Origin: Shewanella marinintestina
Lineage (GTDB): Bacteria; Pseudomonadota; Gammaproteobacteria; Enterobacterales; Shewanellaceae
Assembly (NCBI RefSeq): GCF_023283845.1
Contig: NZ_JAKILC010000005.1
Coordinates: forward strand, 124,001 to 188,000
Reading direction: 5' to 3'
DNA: 64,000 nucleotides
The notes below the pieces were generated by a model. The model saw nothing but the letters and a program-made list of their open reading frames with translations. It ran no database searches and had not been told where the DNA came from. Positions 8,890 to 18,989 of the stretch are shown in pieces. Every line of letters begins with the position of its first letter. Position 1 is the stretch's first letter. The translations under genes and the position numbers were made by a program.

Positions 8890-11076
8890 TTATTTTGCAA
8901 GTAAACCACGGCTACGTAGTAGTGGCTCAATGCCCGCTTCTTTACCGCGGAATTGCTTGTAAAGTTGCATAGGATCTTCACTGCCACCTTGAGACAAGAT
9001 GTTATCTCTAAAGGCATCAGCTGTCGCCTTATCGAAAATACCATTTTCTTTAAAGGCTTCAAATGCATCAGCGCCTAAAATATCAGACCAGATGTAGCTG
9101 TAGTAACCTGCAGAGTAACCGCCTGAGAAAATATGAGAGAAGTATGTACTGCGGTAACGCGGTGCGATCTCTTCAATCAACCCCATTTTGTTTAATGACT
9201 CAGCTTCAAATTTTGCAGCATCTTTTGGCATAAAGTCTGTCACTGTGTGCCAATCTAAATCAAGCTTAGTTGCAGCCATGTATTCAACGGTAGCAAAACC
9301 TTGATTGAACTTGCTTGCTGCTTGAATTTTTTTAACCAACTCTTGTGGGATCACTTCGCCAGTTTTGTAATGCTTAGCAAACTGCGCGAGCACTTCAGGT
9401 TGCGTCATCCAGTTTTCCATCACTTGAGATGGGAACTCAACATAATCGCGTGGTACTGAAGTCCCTGCTTGCGAGCGATATTCAACATCTGACAACATAC
9501 CGTGTAGTGCGTGGCCAAATTCATGGAATAGGGTACTTGCTTCATCAAATGTAAGCAGTGCAGGCTCATCGCCAACTGGACGAGGGTAGTTAAGCACGTT
9601 GACGATAATAGGCTTAGATTCAACGCCGTCCATATTGTACTGCTGACGGTATGAGTTCATCCATGCTCCGCCACGTTTGCTATCGCGGACAAAGTAGTCA
9701 CCCATAAAGATAGCCATTAGTTCACCATCTTTGTCGTACACTTCCCAAGTACGTACCTCGTCATTGTACTTAGGCAGATCTGTACGCTCTTTTACGGTAA
9801 TACCAAATAAACGGTTTGCCGTGTAGAACACTCCTTTTAACGTGTTCTCTAGTGAGAAGTAAGGGCGAGTTTGTTGCTCGTTAAAGCTGTATTTAGCTAC
9901 TCGGATTTTATCTGAGTAGTACCACCAGTCCCAGCCCGCTAATTTAAAGTCGCCGCCTTCTGAGTCGATAAGCGCTTGCATGTCTGCCACTTCAGCTTCT
10001 GCTTGAGCAAGTGCCGCAGGCCATACTTTGTTAAGCAGCTCATATACATTTTCAGGTGTTTTTGCTGTGCGTTCTTCTAGTACAAAGTGTGCGTGAGTTT
10101 TGTAACCCATAAGTTGCGCACGTTCGGCACGCAGTGCAGCCATCTTAGCCAGAATTTTCTTGTTATCGTTAGCGTTATCATTATTGCCACGCTCAACATA
10201 ACCCTTATAAAGCGCTTCGCGAAGATCGCGGTTGTCTGCATAGGTTAAAAACGGAGTAATAGATGGACGAGAAGTCGTGAATACCCATTTTCCATCATGG
10301 CCACGCTTAGTTGCCGTTTGTGCAGCAGTATTGATAACATCTTCAGGTAAGCCTGATAGATCCGCTTTATTGTCGATGACCAATTCAAATGCGTTAGTTT
10401 CGGCTAACAAGTTGTCGCCAAACTCTAGACCTAACTTACCGATTTGCTCGTTAAGCGCACGGAGCTTAGTTTTATCACCTTCGCTTAAGTTAGCACCGCC
10501 GCGGGTGAATGATTTATATGTATCTTCTAAAAGTTTAGCTTGAGCGACGTTTAAATTTAGATTGTCGCGCTGATTGTAAACAGCTTTTACTTTTTGGAAT
10601 AAAGCGTCGTTAAGCAAAACATCATCACTTGCAGATGACAGCATAGGCGATACTTGTTTTGAAATTGCTTGTAATTCTTTGTTTGTGTCAGCACCAGTTA
10701 GGTTATAAAACACGCTAGCTACTTTCGTCGTTAGCTCACCAGAAAATTCCATCGCTTCGATAGTGTTTGCAAACGTTGGTGCTGCTGGATTGTCGATAAT
10801 CGCTTGGATTTCAGCCTTATGTTGCGCTATACCGGCTTTAAAAGCAGGTAAATAATGCTCAGGCTTAATCTTTGCAAAATCAGGGATCCCTAAATAGGTA
10901 TCGTAAGGTTTGAAAAATGGATTGTTAACGTTGTTTTCAATAATCTGTTGGGCGACAACATTTGGTGCGACTTGTGCTTCTGCGCCTGTATTTGTTGTAT
11001 TTGATGCGCTACATGCGGTAAGTGCGAGTGCTAAAGCAACTGCTGACACGATTGGTTTGAGGGTTAATCCCTTCAT
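8890..11076 (-). CDS. M3 family zinc oligopeptidase, Dcp-like lipoprotein
   Basis: A 728-aa thermolysin-fold peptidase of family M3 (peptidyl-dipeptidase Dcp / oligopeptidase A). The zinc motif is HEFGHALHGML, followed by the conserved YVEFPSQVMENW. The N-terminus (MKGLTLKPIVSAV...LTACSA) is a lipoprotein signal with a lipobox cysteine near residue 21, so it is an envelope enzyme rather than cytosolic like E. coli Dcp. ATG at 11076 has GGGGAT upstream. A longer frame to 11151 would bury the signal peptide and is less likely. Its divergent neighbour is an M20 peptidase with a signal peptide, suggesting a paired role in envelope peptide breakdown. Confidence 0.9.
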   Translation of the reverse strand: MKGLTLKPIVSAVALALALTACSASNTTNTGAEAQVAPNVVAQQIIENNVNNPFFKPYDTYLGIPDFAKIKPEHYLPAFKAGIAQHKAEIQAIIDNPAAPTFANTIEAMEFSGELTTKVASVFYNLTGADTNKELQAISKQVSPMLSSASDDVLLNDALFQKVKAVYNQRDNLNLNVAQAKLLEDTYKSFTRGGANLSEGDKTKLRALNEQIGKLGLEFGDNLLAETNAFELVIDNKADLSGLPEDVINTAAQTATKRGHDGKWVFTTSRPSITPFLTYADNRDLREALYKGYVERGNNDNANDNKKILAKMAALRAERAQLMGYKTHAHFVLEERTAKTPENVYELLNKVWPAALAQAEAEVADMQALIDSEGGDFKLAGWDWWYYSDKIRVAKYSFNEQQTRPYFSLENTLKGVFYTANRLFGITVKERTDLPKYNDEVRTWEVYDKDGELMAIFMGDYFVRDSKRGGAWMNSYRQQYNMDGVESKPIIVNVLNYPRPVGDEPALLTFDEASTLFHEFGHALHGMLSDVEYRSQAGTSVPRDYVEFPSQVMENWMTQPEVLAQFAKHYKTGEVIPQELVKKIQAASKFNQGFATVEYMAATKLDLDWHTVTDFMPKDAAKFEAESLNKMGLIEEIAPRYRSTYFSHIFSGGYSAGYYSYIWSDILGADAFEAFKENGIFDKATADAFRDNILSQGGSEDPMQLYKQFRGKEAGIEPLLRSRGLLAK

Positions 11077-11286
11077 ATTTATATCCCCGAATTTGCTTGT
11101 GTGAAAAATCGCCACATAAATTACGCTGGCGTTAAGCTCTTTAAATATCATGGTTATTGGTGTTAAATCTATTATAAAGCTGGAAACTTTGTAACAAAGC
11201 GTTCAGTTAGTCATTTTTTACACATTTTGACGGTTTTTTTATGGCAAACTCCGACTTGTAACATTAATAATAACAAATGGAATACC

Positions 11287-12837
11287 ATGAAATTACCTAC
11301 CCTTGTTTTTGTCACTACTATAGTGTCAACGCTAACAACTGCTTTCTTTTCTGTTCCTGTCCTTGCGGTTTCACTAACCAGTGATGATGTGGCAAATTAT
11401 GCTGTAGACACCTATTCAGAGCCGATGGTAGCTAACTTAGCTAAATTAGTGGCTTTTGATACGACCGCAATACCTGGGAAAACACCTGACACAAACCCAC
11501 AATTTATCGGGTTTAAAGCAGAATTAAAGGCCTTGAGTACCGAGTTAGGACTGGATTTTAGTGATCATGGCTATGTGATGTTAATTGGCTTAGGTGATAG
11601 TGAAAATAAGCTAGGGGTAATCACTCACGGTGATGTGCAACCAGCCGATCCAGCGTTGTGGCAACAAAGTCCGTTTTTGTTAGATTCGACGTCAGAGCCA
11701 GGAAAGCTCATAGGCCGTGGCACCGAAGATGATAAAGGAGCAATAGTGACCGCAATGTATGCGATGAAAGCTATTAAGGATAAAAGCATTGCACTTAATC
11801 GACGCATAGAGTTAATGGTCTACATGGCTGAAGAGTCAGATTGGCAGCCACTTAGAGAGTTTCTAAAGACTTTTACTCCAGCTGATATCAATATCACTAT
11901 CGACGCTGAATACCCTGTAGTAACTGCAGAAAAAGGCTGGAGCCAAATTGCGTTTACTTTGAATAACCCTCAGGCAAAGACCAATGTAGAGCAGGTAAAT
12001 CGAAATGCTGATCCTGCTAAGTTAACTTATTTCTCTGGTGGCGTGTTTGCCAGTCAAGTGCCGCAGCAAGCCGTAGCAAAGCTCATTAATGTCGCTCCCG
12101 AACTACGTAATAAGTTAGAAGCTCAAGCGAAGCTCCAAGTACAAATGGATTACCGTTTCGAGCAGCAAGGTAATTTGTTAACCATTTATGCCGATGGCAA
12201 GTCAACACATTCATCGACACCAGAAGATGGAGTGAATGCCGTGACGCATCTTGCAGATGTATTATCAATCCACTCTTGGCCTCGAACAACGGCATCGCAG
12301 ACGCAATTATTTATTAGTGAAATGGTGGGTTTAGGCCTATATGCAGAGCAATTTGGTGAGATTGCTTATAAAGATGACTTTATGGGGAATATGACTCTTG
12401 CTGCTACGGTGGTTAAGCAAGGTGATTTAGGTACCCAAATTACCTTAAACCTAAGACGCCCTAAAGGTAAATCGGCAGAAACCTTGGATAAACAAGCTTT
12501 GAGCGCTATGCATTTATGGCAGGGAAAACATCAAGTTAGCATATCTGGGTTAGAAACTTATTGGGGTAAACCGATGGTGATGGAAGGGGCTCCTCATTTA
12601 GAGACATTATTGACCGTATTTGAACATTATACTGGGATAATTAATCCACAACCCGTTTCAATTGGTGGCTCAACCAACAGTAAACTATTCCCAAATGCAC
12701 TCAGTTTTGGGCCAGCGATGCCAGGTGTTGAATATACGGGTCATAGCGAGCATGAATTTATTACTTATGAGCAATTTATGCTGAATTTGAAAATGTATAC
12801 CGCAGCGTTTATTGAATTATCGACTGAAGGTAAGTAG
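11287..12837 (+). CDS. M20 family metallodipeptidase (PepV/Xaa-His-dipeptidase-like), exported
   Basis: A 516-aa zinc peptidase. Metal-binding motifs are visible: GVITHGDVQPADP (His-Asp), GRGTEDDKGAIVTAMYA (bridging Asp), EESDWQP (catalytic/metal Glu), DAEYPVVTAEKGW and a late GHSEHEF (His). The N-terminus MKLPTLVFVTTIVSTL...VPVLA is a cleavable signal peptide. The ATG at 11287 was chosen because it starts this signal; the frame extends further upstream without a better site. A strong hairpin follows about 100 bp after the stop. Substrate class (dipeptides) is inferred from the family. Confidence 0.85.
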   Translation: MKLPTLVFVTTIVSTLTTAFFSVPVLAVSLTSDDVANYAVDTYSEPMVANLAKLVAFDTTAIPGKTPDTNPQFIGFKAELKALSTELGLDFSDHGYVMLIGLGDSENKLGVITHGDVQPADPALWQQSPFLLDSTSEPGKLIGRGTEDDKGAIVTAMYAMKAIKDKSIALNRRIELMVYMAEESDWQPLREFLKTFTPADINITIDAEYPVVTAEKGWSQIAFTLNNPQAKTNVEQVNRNADPAKLTYFSGGVFASQVPQQAVAKLINVAPELRNKLEAQAKLQVQMDYRFEQQGNLLTIYADGKSTHSSTPEDGVNAVTHLADVLSIHSWPRTTASQTQLFISEMVGLGLYAEQFGEIAYKDDFMGNMTLAATVVKQGDLGTQITLNLRRPKGKSAETLDKQALSAMHLWQGKHQVSISGLETYWGKPMVMEGAPHLETLLTVFEHYTGIINPQPVSIGGSTNSKLFPNALSFGPAMPGVEYTGHSEHEFITYEQFMLNLKMYTAAFIELSTEGK

Positions 12838-12934
12838 TTGTAGCCAGTTGTAGGGAAAGCGCTAATACATTCAGGTTGGCTGCACTTTTACTGTTCATAT
12901 ACTCTTTGTCTATTTATTGATAGTGGGTACTTCT

Positions 12935-12967
12935 AAACGGCGCTAAGTAATTAGCGCCGTTTCTCTT
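12935..12967. terminator. Strong terminator hairpin after the M20 peptidase gene
   Basis: Perfect 12-bp arms, AAACGGCGCTAA (12935-12946) and TTAGCGCCGTTT (12951-12962), with a 4-nt loop, followed by CTCTTT. The stretch from 12968 to 13247 holds no gene I can support beyond the chemoreceptor promoter. Confidence 0.75.
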
Positions 12968-13247
12968 TGCGCTTACATATAAAAGACGCTCCTTTAGATA
13001 CCTACCGAGTATACGATTGCTAAATTGAGGACATTTATAATGTGCTTTTATGGATTATATATCGCGAAAATAACAAAGCGTTTGTAGCGGTTACCATAAT
13101 TAAGATTTTTACCCAAATTGTGCTTGCTGATCCGTTTTAGATAATTGGCATTACTCATTGATTATTAACGTGATAGTTATCAACCCTTTTTCAGTGTGCT
13201 TCTGTAACAATAGCGCACCATTTTTATCCACGATAAGACCCAATAGT

Positions 13248-14822
13248 ATGCGAAATAACCAACCTGTGACTCAGACAGAAAAGACGCTCACCGACAATTG
13301 TATTTTACTGTCTACAACAGACTTGGCTGGTAATATTAAATATGCAAACGAAGGTTTTATTAATGTAAGTGGGTATAGGTTTGAAGAGTTACAAAAGCAG
13401 CCACATAACTTAGTTCGTCACCCTGACATGCCTTCTGTGGCATTTAAATCACTTTGGGATAAAGTAAAATTAGGAAAGCCTTGGGTTGGTATCGTTAAAA
13501 ATCGAACCAAATCAGGCGATCACTATTGGGTGAATGCGTATATCGCACCTGTCTATGAAAACGGTAAAATTCACGAGTATCAATCGGTACGACGTAAAGC
13601 AACCCCTGAGCAAATTAGTCGCGCCGAGCAGATATATCAAAGTGTAAATGCAGGCAAGCAACCGAAAGCCCTAAAAAAACCTATTTTGAGCTTCACCTCT
13701 AGAATATATAGCTTGATGATTTGTACTGTAATAGCTGCTGTGTTATTGGCTCAATATTCACCTTTAATAGCCGTTATTGTGGCGAGTATGATTGCCACTT
13801 TGGGCCTAAGTATATTATTTAAGCCATTTAATCGCTTGGTATTACAAGCCACTAGGATTATAGATGATCCACTTGCAACAGGGGTATTTACTGGCCGCCA
13901 AGATGAAATCGGAAAAGTGGGCTTTGCTTTACAGTTTTTACTAACAGAAACAGGTGGTGTTGTTGGCCGAATGGCAGATTCTGCGGGCTCAATTGAAAGT
14001 TTAAGCGCTAGTTTAAAAGACACTATTGGCAGTACCCGTGAGCGTGCAGATAGCCAAAACCAGCAAACGAGCCAAGCAGCCACCGCGATGGAAGAGATGA
14101 GCGCTAGCTTTAATGAAGTGAGTCAAAATATTCATAGCGCAGCGAGTGAAATGTCGGTAAGTAATCTGTCGGCAGAGAAAGGCCATGAACTGCTTGAACG
14201 TGTAGTGCAATCAATTAATCAGCTAAAAGAGGAAGTGGCTAACTTTGCGACGGTTGTGGCCTCTATTGAGCAAGATAGCCAAGATATCAATAATGTACTT
14301 GAAGTTATTCGTGGCATTGCTGAGCAAACTAATCTCTTAGCATTAAACGCGGCTATTGAAGCGGCAAGAGCGGGTGAGTCAGGGCGAGGTTTTGCTGTTG
14401 TAGCCGATGAAGTGCGTCAGCTTTCTAGTCGTACAAGCGAATCAACGGCCCATATTGAAACCATTGTGAGTAAGTTTAGGCACAGTACAGCGATGGCAGC
14501 CAAAGCCATGGAAATTGGTCAGCAAAAGGCTGAGCAATCAGTCGATCTCGCCAGACAGGTGGATGAGTCTTTTGAAGCTCTACGTGATTCGATTAAAAAG
14601 ATGAATCTCATGAGTGATGAAAATGCTTGTGCCATGACCCAGCAAACCACAGTTGCAAATGAAATTAGCCATTCGATACAAGTGATCAGTGAGTTGTCAT
14701 TGGAAAGTTTGCAGCAAACCCAAGATGCTGCAGAGCGGGGCGAGCAAGTATTGCGTTTATCTGCAAAAACACATCATCTGTCTCAGCAGTTTTGGGAACA
14801 AAGCGTGCAGCGTAAAATATAG
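13248..14822 (+). CDS. PAS-domain methyl-accepting chemotaxis protein (Aer-like)
   Basis: A 524-aa energy/redox-type chemoreceptor. An N-terminal PAS domain (about residues 15-120) carries [33 protein letters not shown] and [18 protein letters not shown], as in Aer, which binds FAD. Two adjacent hydrophobic segments (about 150-190) form a membrane hairpin. A HAMP-like region and the cytoplasmic signalling domain follow, with the hairpin tip [19 protein letters not shown] that contacts CheA/CheW. There is no periplasmic ligand domain, so it should sense an intracellular signal. ATG at 13248 places the PAS domain at the expected distance. A terminator follows immediately. Confidence 0.88.
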   Translation: MRNNQPVTQTEKTLTDNCILLSTTDLAGNIKYANEGFINVSGYRFEELQKQPHNLVRHPDMPSVAFKSLWDKVKLGKPWVGIVKNRTKSGDHYWVNAYIAPVYENGKIHEYQSVRRKATPEQISRAEQIYQSVNAGKQPKALKKPILSFTSRIYSLMICTVIAAVLLAQYSPLIAVIVASMIATLGLSILFKPFNRLVLQATRIIDDPLATGVFTGRQDEIGKVGFALQFLLTETGGVVGRMADSAGSIESLSASLKDTIGSTRERADSQNQQTSQAATAMEEMSASFNEVSQNIHSAASEMSVSNLSAEKGHELLERVVQSINQLKEEVANFATVVASIEQDSQDINNVLEVIRGIAEQTNLLALNAAIEAARAGESGRGFAVVADEVRQLSSRTSESTAHIETIVSKFRHSTAMAAKAMEIGQQKAEQSVDLARQVDESFEALRDSIKKMNLMSDENACAMTQQTTVANEISHSIQVISELSLESLQQTQDAAERGEQVLRLSAKTHHLSQQFWEQSVQRKI

Positions 14823-14846
14823 CTAAATAAAGCTAAACGTCAGGTA

Positions 14847-14875
14847 AAGGCGCAGCTTTTAAAGCTGCGCCTTAT
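14847..14875 (+). terminator. Terminator after the chemoreceptor gene
   Basis: The stem AAGGCGCAGCTTT / AAAGCTGCGCCTT lies between 14847 and 14873, 25 bp after the stop. It has only a weak T-rich tail (TTATTATA). Confidence 0.7.
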
Positions 14876-14953
14876 TATAGGTAACCGCATTAGCCGTAAG
14901 TTACAGCACTTACATAATGACTAAAGCCGGCCTTTAAATAAGAGGCAAGAAAA

Positions 14954-17269
14954 TTAAAACTTATAAGCGACACTGACTCGAACATCTCTACCAGCAGCTG
15001 CAATACCATCGCTCATATAGGGTTTGTAGTACTGATTAGTAATATTCTTTACAGTTAAATACGCTTCCCAGTTATTGAGTGCTCCAGACTCGCCAGTGAA
15101 AGCAATATAGAAATCTTGAATAAAGTAGGCATCGGTTGCCTGATCTGTTCTAAAACTGCTGGCAACAGGCATATGCTCTTCAGATTTACTGTCATACCAT
15201 TTTCCGCGCCAAGCAACCATTAAGTCATTAGTGAGGTAATAACCTAATTTTAGCCCTATGTTAGTCGGAGCTAAGTCTGCAAGATATTCATCTTCACCGC
15301 TAGAGTCTTTTAAGCTGCCACTATGTTTGCCTGTAATATAAGAGGCATCTAAATCTGCAAACAAATCATGATAACGATAATTTAAGATTAGATCGGCTCC
15401 TTTATTATAGTACCCATCGAGATTGGTGTTATATCCTTGTGCTTGCTCCACAGAATTAACTCCAGATCGTTTTGCGACATCATTCTCACCTTTGTGATAG
15501 TACAAGGTGACTTGGGTAGAGAGCACGTCATCATTGGTAAATATGTCGTTATTGACTTGAGTGAGCCCGAGTTTATAAGCATGTAGGCGTTCTAATTCAA
15601 GATCTCGGCTAGACGTGATGGCTTTACTCGCCTTTGCGTATTGTACTGTGTAAATATCATCAATAACTGGCGCCTGAAGTGTATAGGCGTAGTCGAAACT
15701 CAATTGTGTCTCATCACTTAATTGATAGTTGATACCTAGTCGCGGGGAAAAGCCTGAATGTGAAACCGCACTATAGTCGTGCCCAGCCGCGAAATCATTA
15801 TAGTCTGATGCCAAATTACCTTTACCTTCACTACGTATATGGTCGTATCTAAGAGAGGGTTTAACTAATAGATCATCCGTTATTTGATAATTAAACTCCG
15901 CATACACGCTGGATGTTTGCTGTTTTCCGCTAGGTTGATAATAAGGCGTATACAAACCAAAGTTTTTGGCTTCTTTTTTTTCGTATGTCTTGTTATAGAC
16001 TAAAGAATCACGGTCGGAGCTTAAATACTGAAGTCCAACTAATAGGCTGCTATCCCCAAACCAGCTGGTATTATTAATATCAACGAATGAACGTTTGTAA
16101 TCAAGCCACGACTCATGTCCAAAGTTGCCTACAGAAACATACATTTTCTCCCATGCGATATCTGGGCGTACCCAGTGGCGCTGATTATCACTGGTTGATA
16201 TGACCAGTTGAGTGTCAATCCAATCGTTACTCGGTGTGTAGCGATAATTTAATGCATAATTAGTATCTTGATAGGTATTATGAGCCGTTGTTGCGTAAAG
16301 AGCTGTTTCGTAATCCCCATATTTTTTAATGTTGTAATCGCTAATTGTTGGCATTTGACCGCGACGGTTAGCCCATGGCTTTTGACCTTCGTCTTTATAA
16401 TCAGTCATAGATAAAGACATTAAATGCGCGCCATAATCAAAATCAATTTTAGCGAGTAAGCTGTTTTGTTGGTATCCGGAGTAACGGAGCTTAGCTTCAT
16501 TGCCGCTATCAAATTCAACAGGTTCACCCTCATCGGCAATATTGTCACCCCAAATACCATTACCTAAAGTTGTGTCATTTGCATCTCTATAGGTGTAGTT
16601 TACGATGGCTGAAAGGTGTCGATTTAATTGACCATATAAACTGATCAAGCTGCGCTTTTCGTCGTCATTATCGCTATATCCGGCTTTAAGTCGTGCGCCG
16701 AAATGCTCGCCGGGTTTTAAAAAGTCTTCAGCACTTTTGCTGGTTACATACATTGAGCCACCAAATCCACCATTCCCAGATCGAACATCGTGAGCGCCTT
16801 TAATTACCTGAACTTGTTTAATTAAGTCAGGATCGATAAAGAATGAGCCATAGCGATACTGCTCAAAGCCTAATGGAGCATTATCTAAATACAAATTAAG
16901 ATCTTCTTCATCACCAAAGCCCCAGACGTTAATTCGTTCACCACCAACACGTGTACCACCATCTATATTTATACCTGGAAGTTCATCAACGAGTTCTGCA
17001 AACTGGGTTGATTGCTGTTCTTCAATCTCCTTCATGGTGATAATCGCAGTGCCGGGTGGTGTCAATTTTAGTTGTCGCGGGTAGGCTCTGCCTGTTACTT
17101 CGATCACTTCTATCGCATCAACTTTTGGCGCACCGAGTACTTTATTTGCCGCATTTACCCTGGGTTTTTGTCGCTCTAACGGCTCAGTAGTGGTTTGTGC
17201 ATAGACATGGGATTGAATTGACAATGTAAGAAATGATAATGAAAACAGTTTAATAGTACGTGATAACAC
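14954..17269 (-). CDS. TonB-dependent outer-membrane receptor (haem/haemoglobin-receptor-like), Fur-controlled
   Basis: A 771-aa outer-membrane transporter. A signal peptide ends near SHVYA. The TonB box region is around IEVIEVTGRAYP. The plug domain (about 60-180) includes ELVDELPGINIDGG and IKQVQVIKGAHDVRSGNGGFGG. The rest is a beta-barrel ending in SVAYKF with the terminal aromatic. YTLQAPVIDDIY and DLELERLHAYKLGL occupy the places of the FRAP and NPNL boxes of haem/haemoglobin receptors but are divergent, so the ligand is uncertain. Start is GTG with GAGAATA upstream. A perfect Fur palindrome lies 55 bp upstream, indicating iron repression. The gene upstream on the same strand encodes a catalase-like haem protein. 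Confidence 0.85.
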   Translation of the reverse strand: MLSRTIKLFSLSFLTLSIQSHVYAQTTTEPLERQKPRVNAANKVLGAPKVDAIEVIEVTGRAYPRQLKLTPPGTAIITMKEIEEQQSTQFAELVDELPGINIDGGTRVGGERINVWGFGDEEDLNLYLDNAPLGFEQYRYGSFFIDPDLIKQVQVIKGAHDVRSGNGGFGGSMYVTSKSAEDFLKPGEHFGARLKAGYSDNDDEKRSLISLYGQLNRHLSAIVNYTYRDANDTTLGNGIWGDNIADEGEPVEFDSGNEAKLRYSGYQQNSLLAKIDFDYGAHLMSLSMTDYKDEGQKPWANRRGQMPTISDYNIKKYGDYETALYATTAHNTYQDTNYALNYRYTPSNDWIDTQLVISTSDNQRHWVRPDIAWEKMYVSVGNFGHESWLDYKRSFVDINNTSWFGDSSLLVGLQYLSSDRDSLVYNKTYEKKEAKNFGLYTPYYQPSGKQQTSSVYAEFNYQITDDLLVKPSLRYDHIRSEGKGNLASDYNDFAAGHDYSAVSHSGFSPRLGINYQLSDETQLSFDYAYTLQAPVIDDIYTVQYAKASKAITSSRDLELERLHAYKLGLTQVNNDIFTNDDVLSTQVTLYYHKGENDVAKRSGVNSVEQAQGYNTNLDGYYNKGADLILNYRYHDLFADLDASYITGKHSGSLKDSSGEDEYLADLAPTNIGLKLGYYLTNDLMVAWRGKWYDSKSEEHMPVASSFRTDQATDAYFIQDFYIAFTGESGALNNWEAYLTVKNITNQYYKPYMSDGIAAAGRDVRVSVAYKF

Positions 17270-17323
17270 CGGAGTATTCTCATTGATAAGAAAAGATGGC
17301 GGCGAGTATAAATGAAAAATAAC

Positions 17324-17346
17324 TAGATGATAATGATTATCATCTA
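17324..17346. promoter_or_regulatory. Fur box upstream of the TonB-dependent receptor gene
   Basis: A perfect inverted repeat with 11-bp arms, TAGATGATAAT (17324-17334) and ATTATCATCTA (17336-17346), around a central G. The core GATAATGATTATC matches the classical Fur operator. It lies 55-77 bp upstream of the receptor start codon, where a repressor would cover the promoter. Confidence 0.88.
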
Positions 17347-17483
17347 CAATTTACATATGAAGATCTTATGTTACAAATGTCGCAATATGGCCTAGTCATC
17401 AGTGTTAAAGAGAAGGTTACGCTAATGCGAAGTTAACTTGATAAAATGCAGTACTCAATCGAGAAAGTCCTAATTATGGGATT

Positions 17484-17520
17484 AAGGAGCTGGGAAACAC
17501 TTTATAGCCAGCTCCTTTTT
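17484..17520. terminator. Hairpin between the catalase-like and TonB receptor genes
   Basis: Ten-bp arms AAGGAGCTGG (17484-17493) and CCAGCTCCTT (17508-17517). It lies just past the stop of the minus-strand catalase-like gene and separates it from the receptor promoter. Its better T-run faces the plus direction, so termination on the minus strand may be only partial. Confidence 0.6.
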
Positions 17521-17531
17521 ACCCGCTAGCC

Positions 17532-18539
17532 TTAAAAACGTCTGATAAACGATTCGATATAAGCTGGGGTACGGGCATTTAAAATAGGATCTGCCGAAGG
17601 CGTAATACCATTGGGTAGCAATAAAGGATTAAAAATACTTTTATCACATTGTTGTACGCTCGTTTCTGCGTCACGTTCGCCATTAATAATTACTTGGCCA
17701 ACTAATACTCTTTGTCGAGATTCTGGCCATACTATGGTTGGATCATTTATTTTGTCAGTATCTTTTGCCAACTTGATATATAGATCCCAAATAGCTGGTG
17801 TGTTGTCTATTCGGTTAAGTAATTCGTTTTGCAAAAAATCATCTGTTTTTTCGTCAAGTTGTGGTTTTGATAACGGAGCAGAACCGGCGACTGGCTCGAA
17901 TATCCAGCGTCCTGCTACTTGGGCGTTGTCCGGTGTATTGAATAAGAAACTATTCACGCCAAAGTATCGGCTATTTGCATAGCTGGCACTTGGTGAACGT
18001 TGGCTTACATATTCGAAAAACGTTTTGGCATCGGGTTTATTATCAATAAGCCACTGCTTGCCTTGTGCTCCTTGTTTAACTTTGGTTTGAAATATAAAGA
18101 AGTCTTCCAAGTTTTTAGCAAAAAACACTTGTGCGTTAGATGTGACAAAGTTAAGGCTTTCTTGGTCGCCATCGATTTTTAGGGACATAAAACGTCCTGA
18201 ACCTTTGTCCGATGCATGAGGATTGGTGCCCCCGAGTGAGAACCGGGCCGTGACGTTTATTTGTTGTTGGTCTAAAAATGGAATGTTGAATTGATTTTTA
18301 ATATCGGCTGCGGGGGTAAACGTTCCTGAAGTGCAGAAACCTTTAGCGTGATTGCGTAGTTTTACTTTTTTACCTGCTTCACGACTCGCTGAATCGAGAG
18401 TGCCATTAACCGCATCGACTAATTCTGGGATAGACTTTTCTGCGGCAAAAGTTGAAATAGGAATTAGTGCTAGGCTTGAAAAAATAATGGCTTGTATTAA
18501 TTGATTTATTTTTGTTAGACGTTTATTTGTGAACTGCAT
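17532..18539 (-). CDS. Catalase-related peroxidase, SrpA family, periplasmic
   Basis: A 335-aa small haem protein of the SrpA branch of the catalase superfamily. A signal peptide ends at about STFAA (residue 32). The distal haem His lies in KLRNHAKGFCTSGTF, the catalase HAKG motif. ARFSLGGTNPHASD replaces the RFS...GSAD stretch of true catalases. The C-terminal NARTPAYIESFIRR supplies the proximal Tyr region in the form typical of this subgroup. Length is that of minimal catalase-like peroxidases, without the C-terminal flavodoxin or NADPH-binding parts. It sits just upstream of an iron-regulated TonB receptor, but a hairpin and a separate Fur promoter lie between them, so co-regulation is unproven. 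Confidence 0.87.
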   Translation of the reverse strand: MQFTNKRLTKINQLIQAIIFSSLALIPISTFAAEKSIPELVDAVNGTLDSASREAGKKVKLRNHAKGFCTSGTFTPAADIKNQFNIPFLDQQQINVTARFSLGGTNPHASDKGSGRFMSLKIDGDQESLNFVTSNAQVFFAKNLEDFFIFQTKVKQGAQGKQWLIDNKPDAKTFFEYVSQRSPSASYANSRYFGVNSFLFNTPDNAQVAGRWIFEPVAGSAPLSKPQLDEKTDDFLQNELLNRIDNTPAIWDLYIKLAKDTDKINDPTIVWPESRQRVLVGQVIINGERDAETSVQQCDKSIFNPLLLPNGITPSADPILNARTPAYIESFIRRF

Positions 18540-18989
18540 AATGTGAACTCTTAAGTTGATTTACCATAATAGAGAACGGTAATAATAAAAATATCTTTCA
18601 ATGCCTGAGCATTTTATTTGCATATGATTGTCATGGTTCGAAAGTCATTATTCGGAGATATTGACTAAGCGAACACAGAGAAGCGAGATCCTCTTTGCGC
18701 TGTAAGAGGCTAATAAAAAAAATTTGTAGTTTAACGCTTGAAAGTCGTGCATTTAGAAGCGGTGTTATGTGCTTGCTATCTCAGCACTATAATGGCGTGT
18801 TGATAATTTAAGCTGGCACAGACTTATTTGCGGGTTTTTATCTGGTGCATTTGTTAGAATCCCCCATTATTTTTTGGCAGTAATAATAGCTGCCACACTC
18901 TGTGGATGTTTTGACCCGATTTTTGTTGTTCAGTTATTAATGTTTACATTCAAACAGAGTATTTTGGTTTTACTATTTAAAGGCAGGTT
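18540..18989. other. Intergenic region between divergent catalase-like and radical SAM genes
   Basis: About 450 bp with no ORF I can support. It should carry two divergent promoters. A small hairpin (CCTCTT...AAGAGG) near 18690-18712 is followed by an A-run rather than a T-run. I found no Fur-like palindrome here. Confidence 0.5.
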
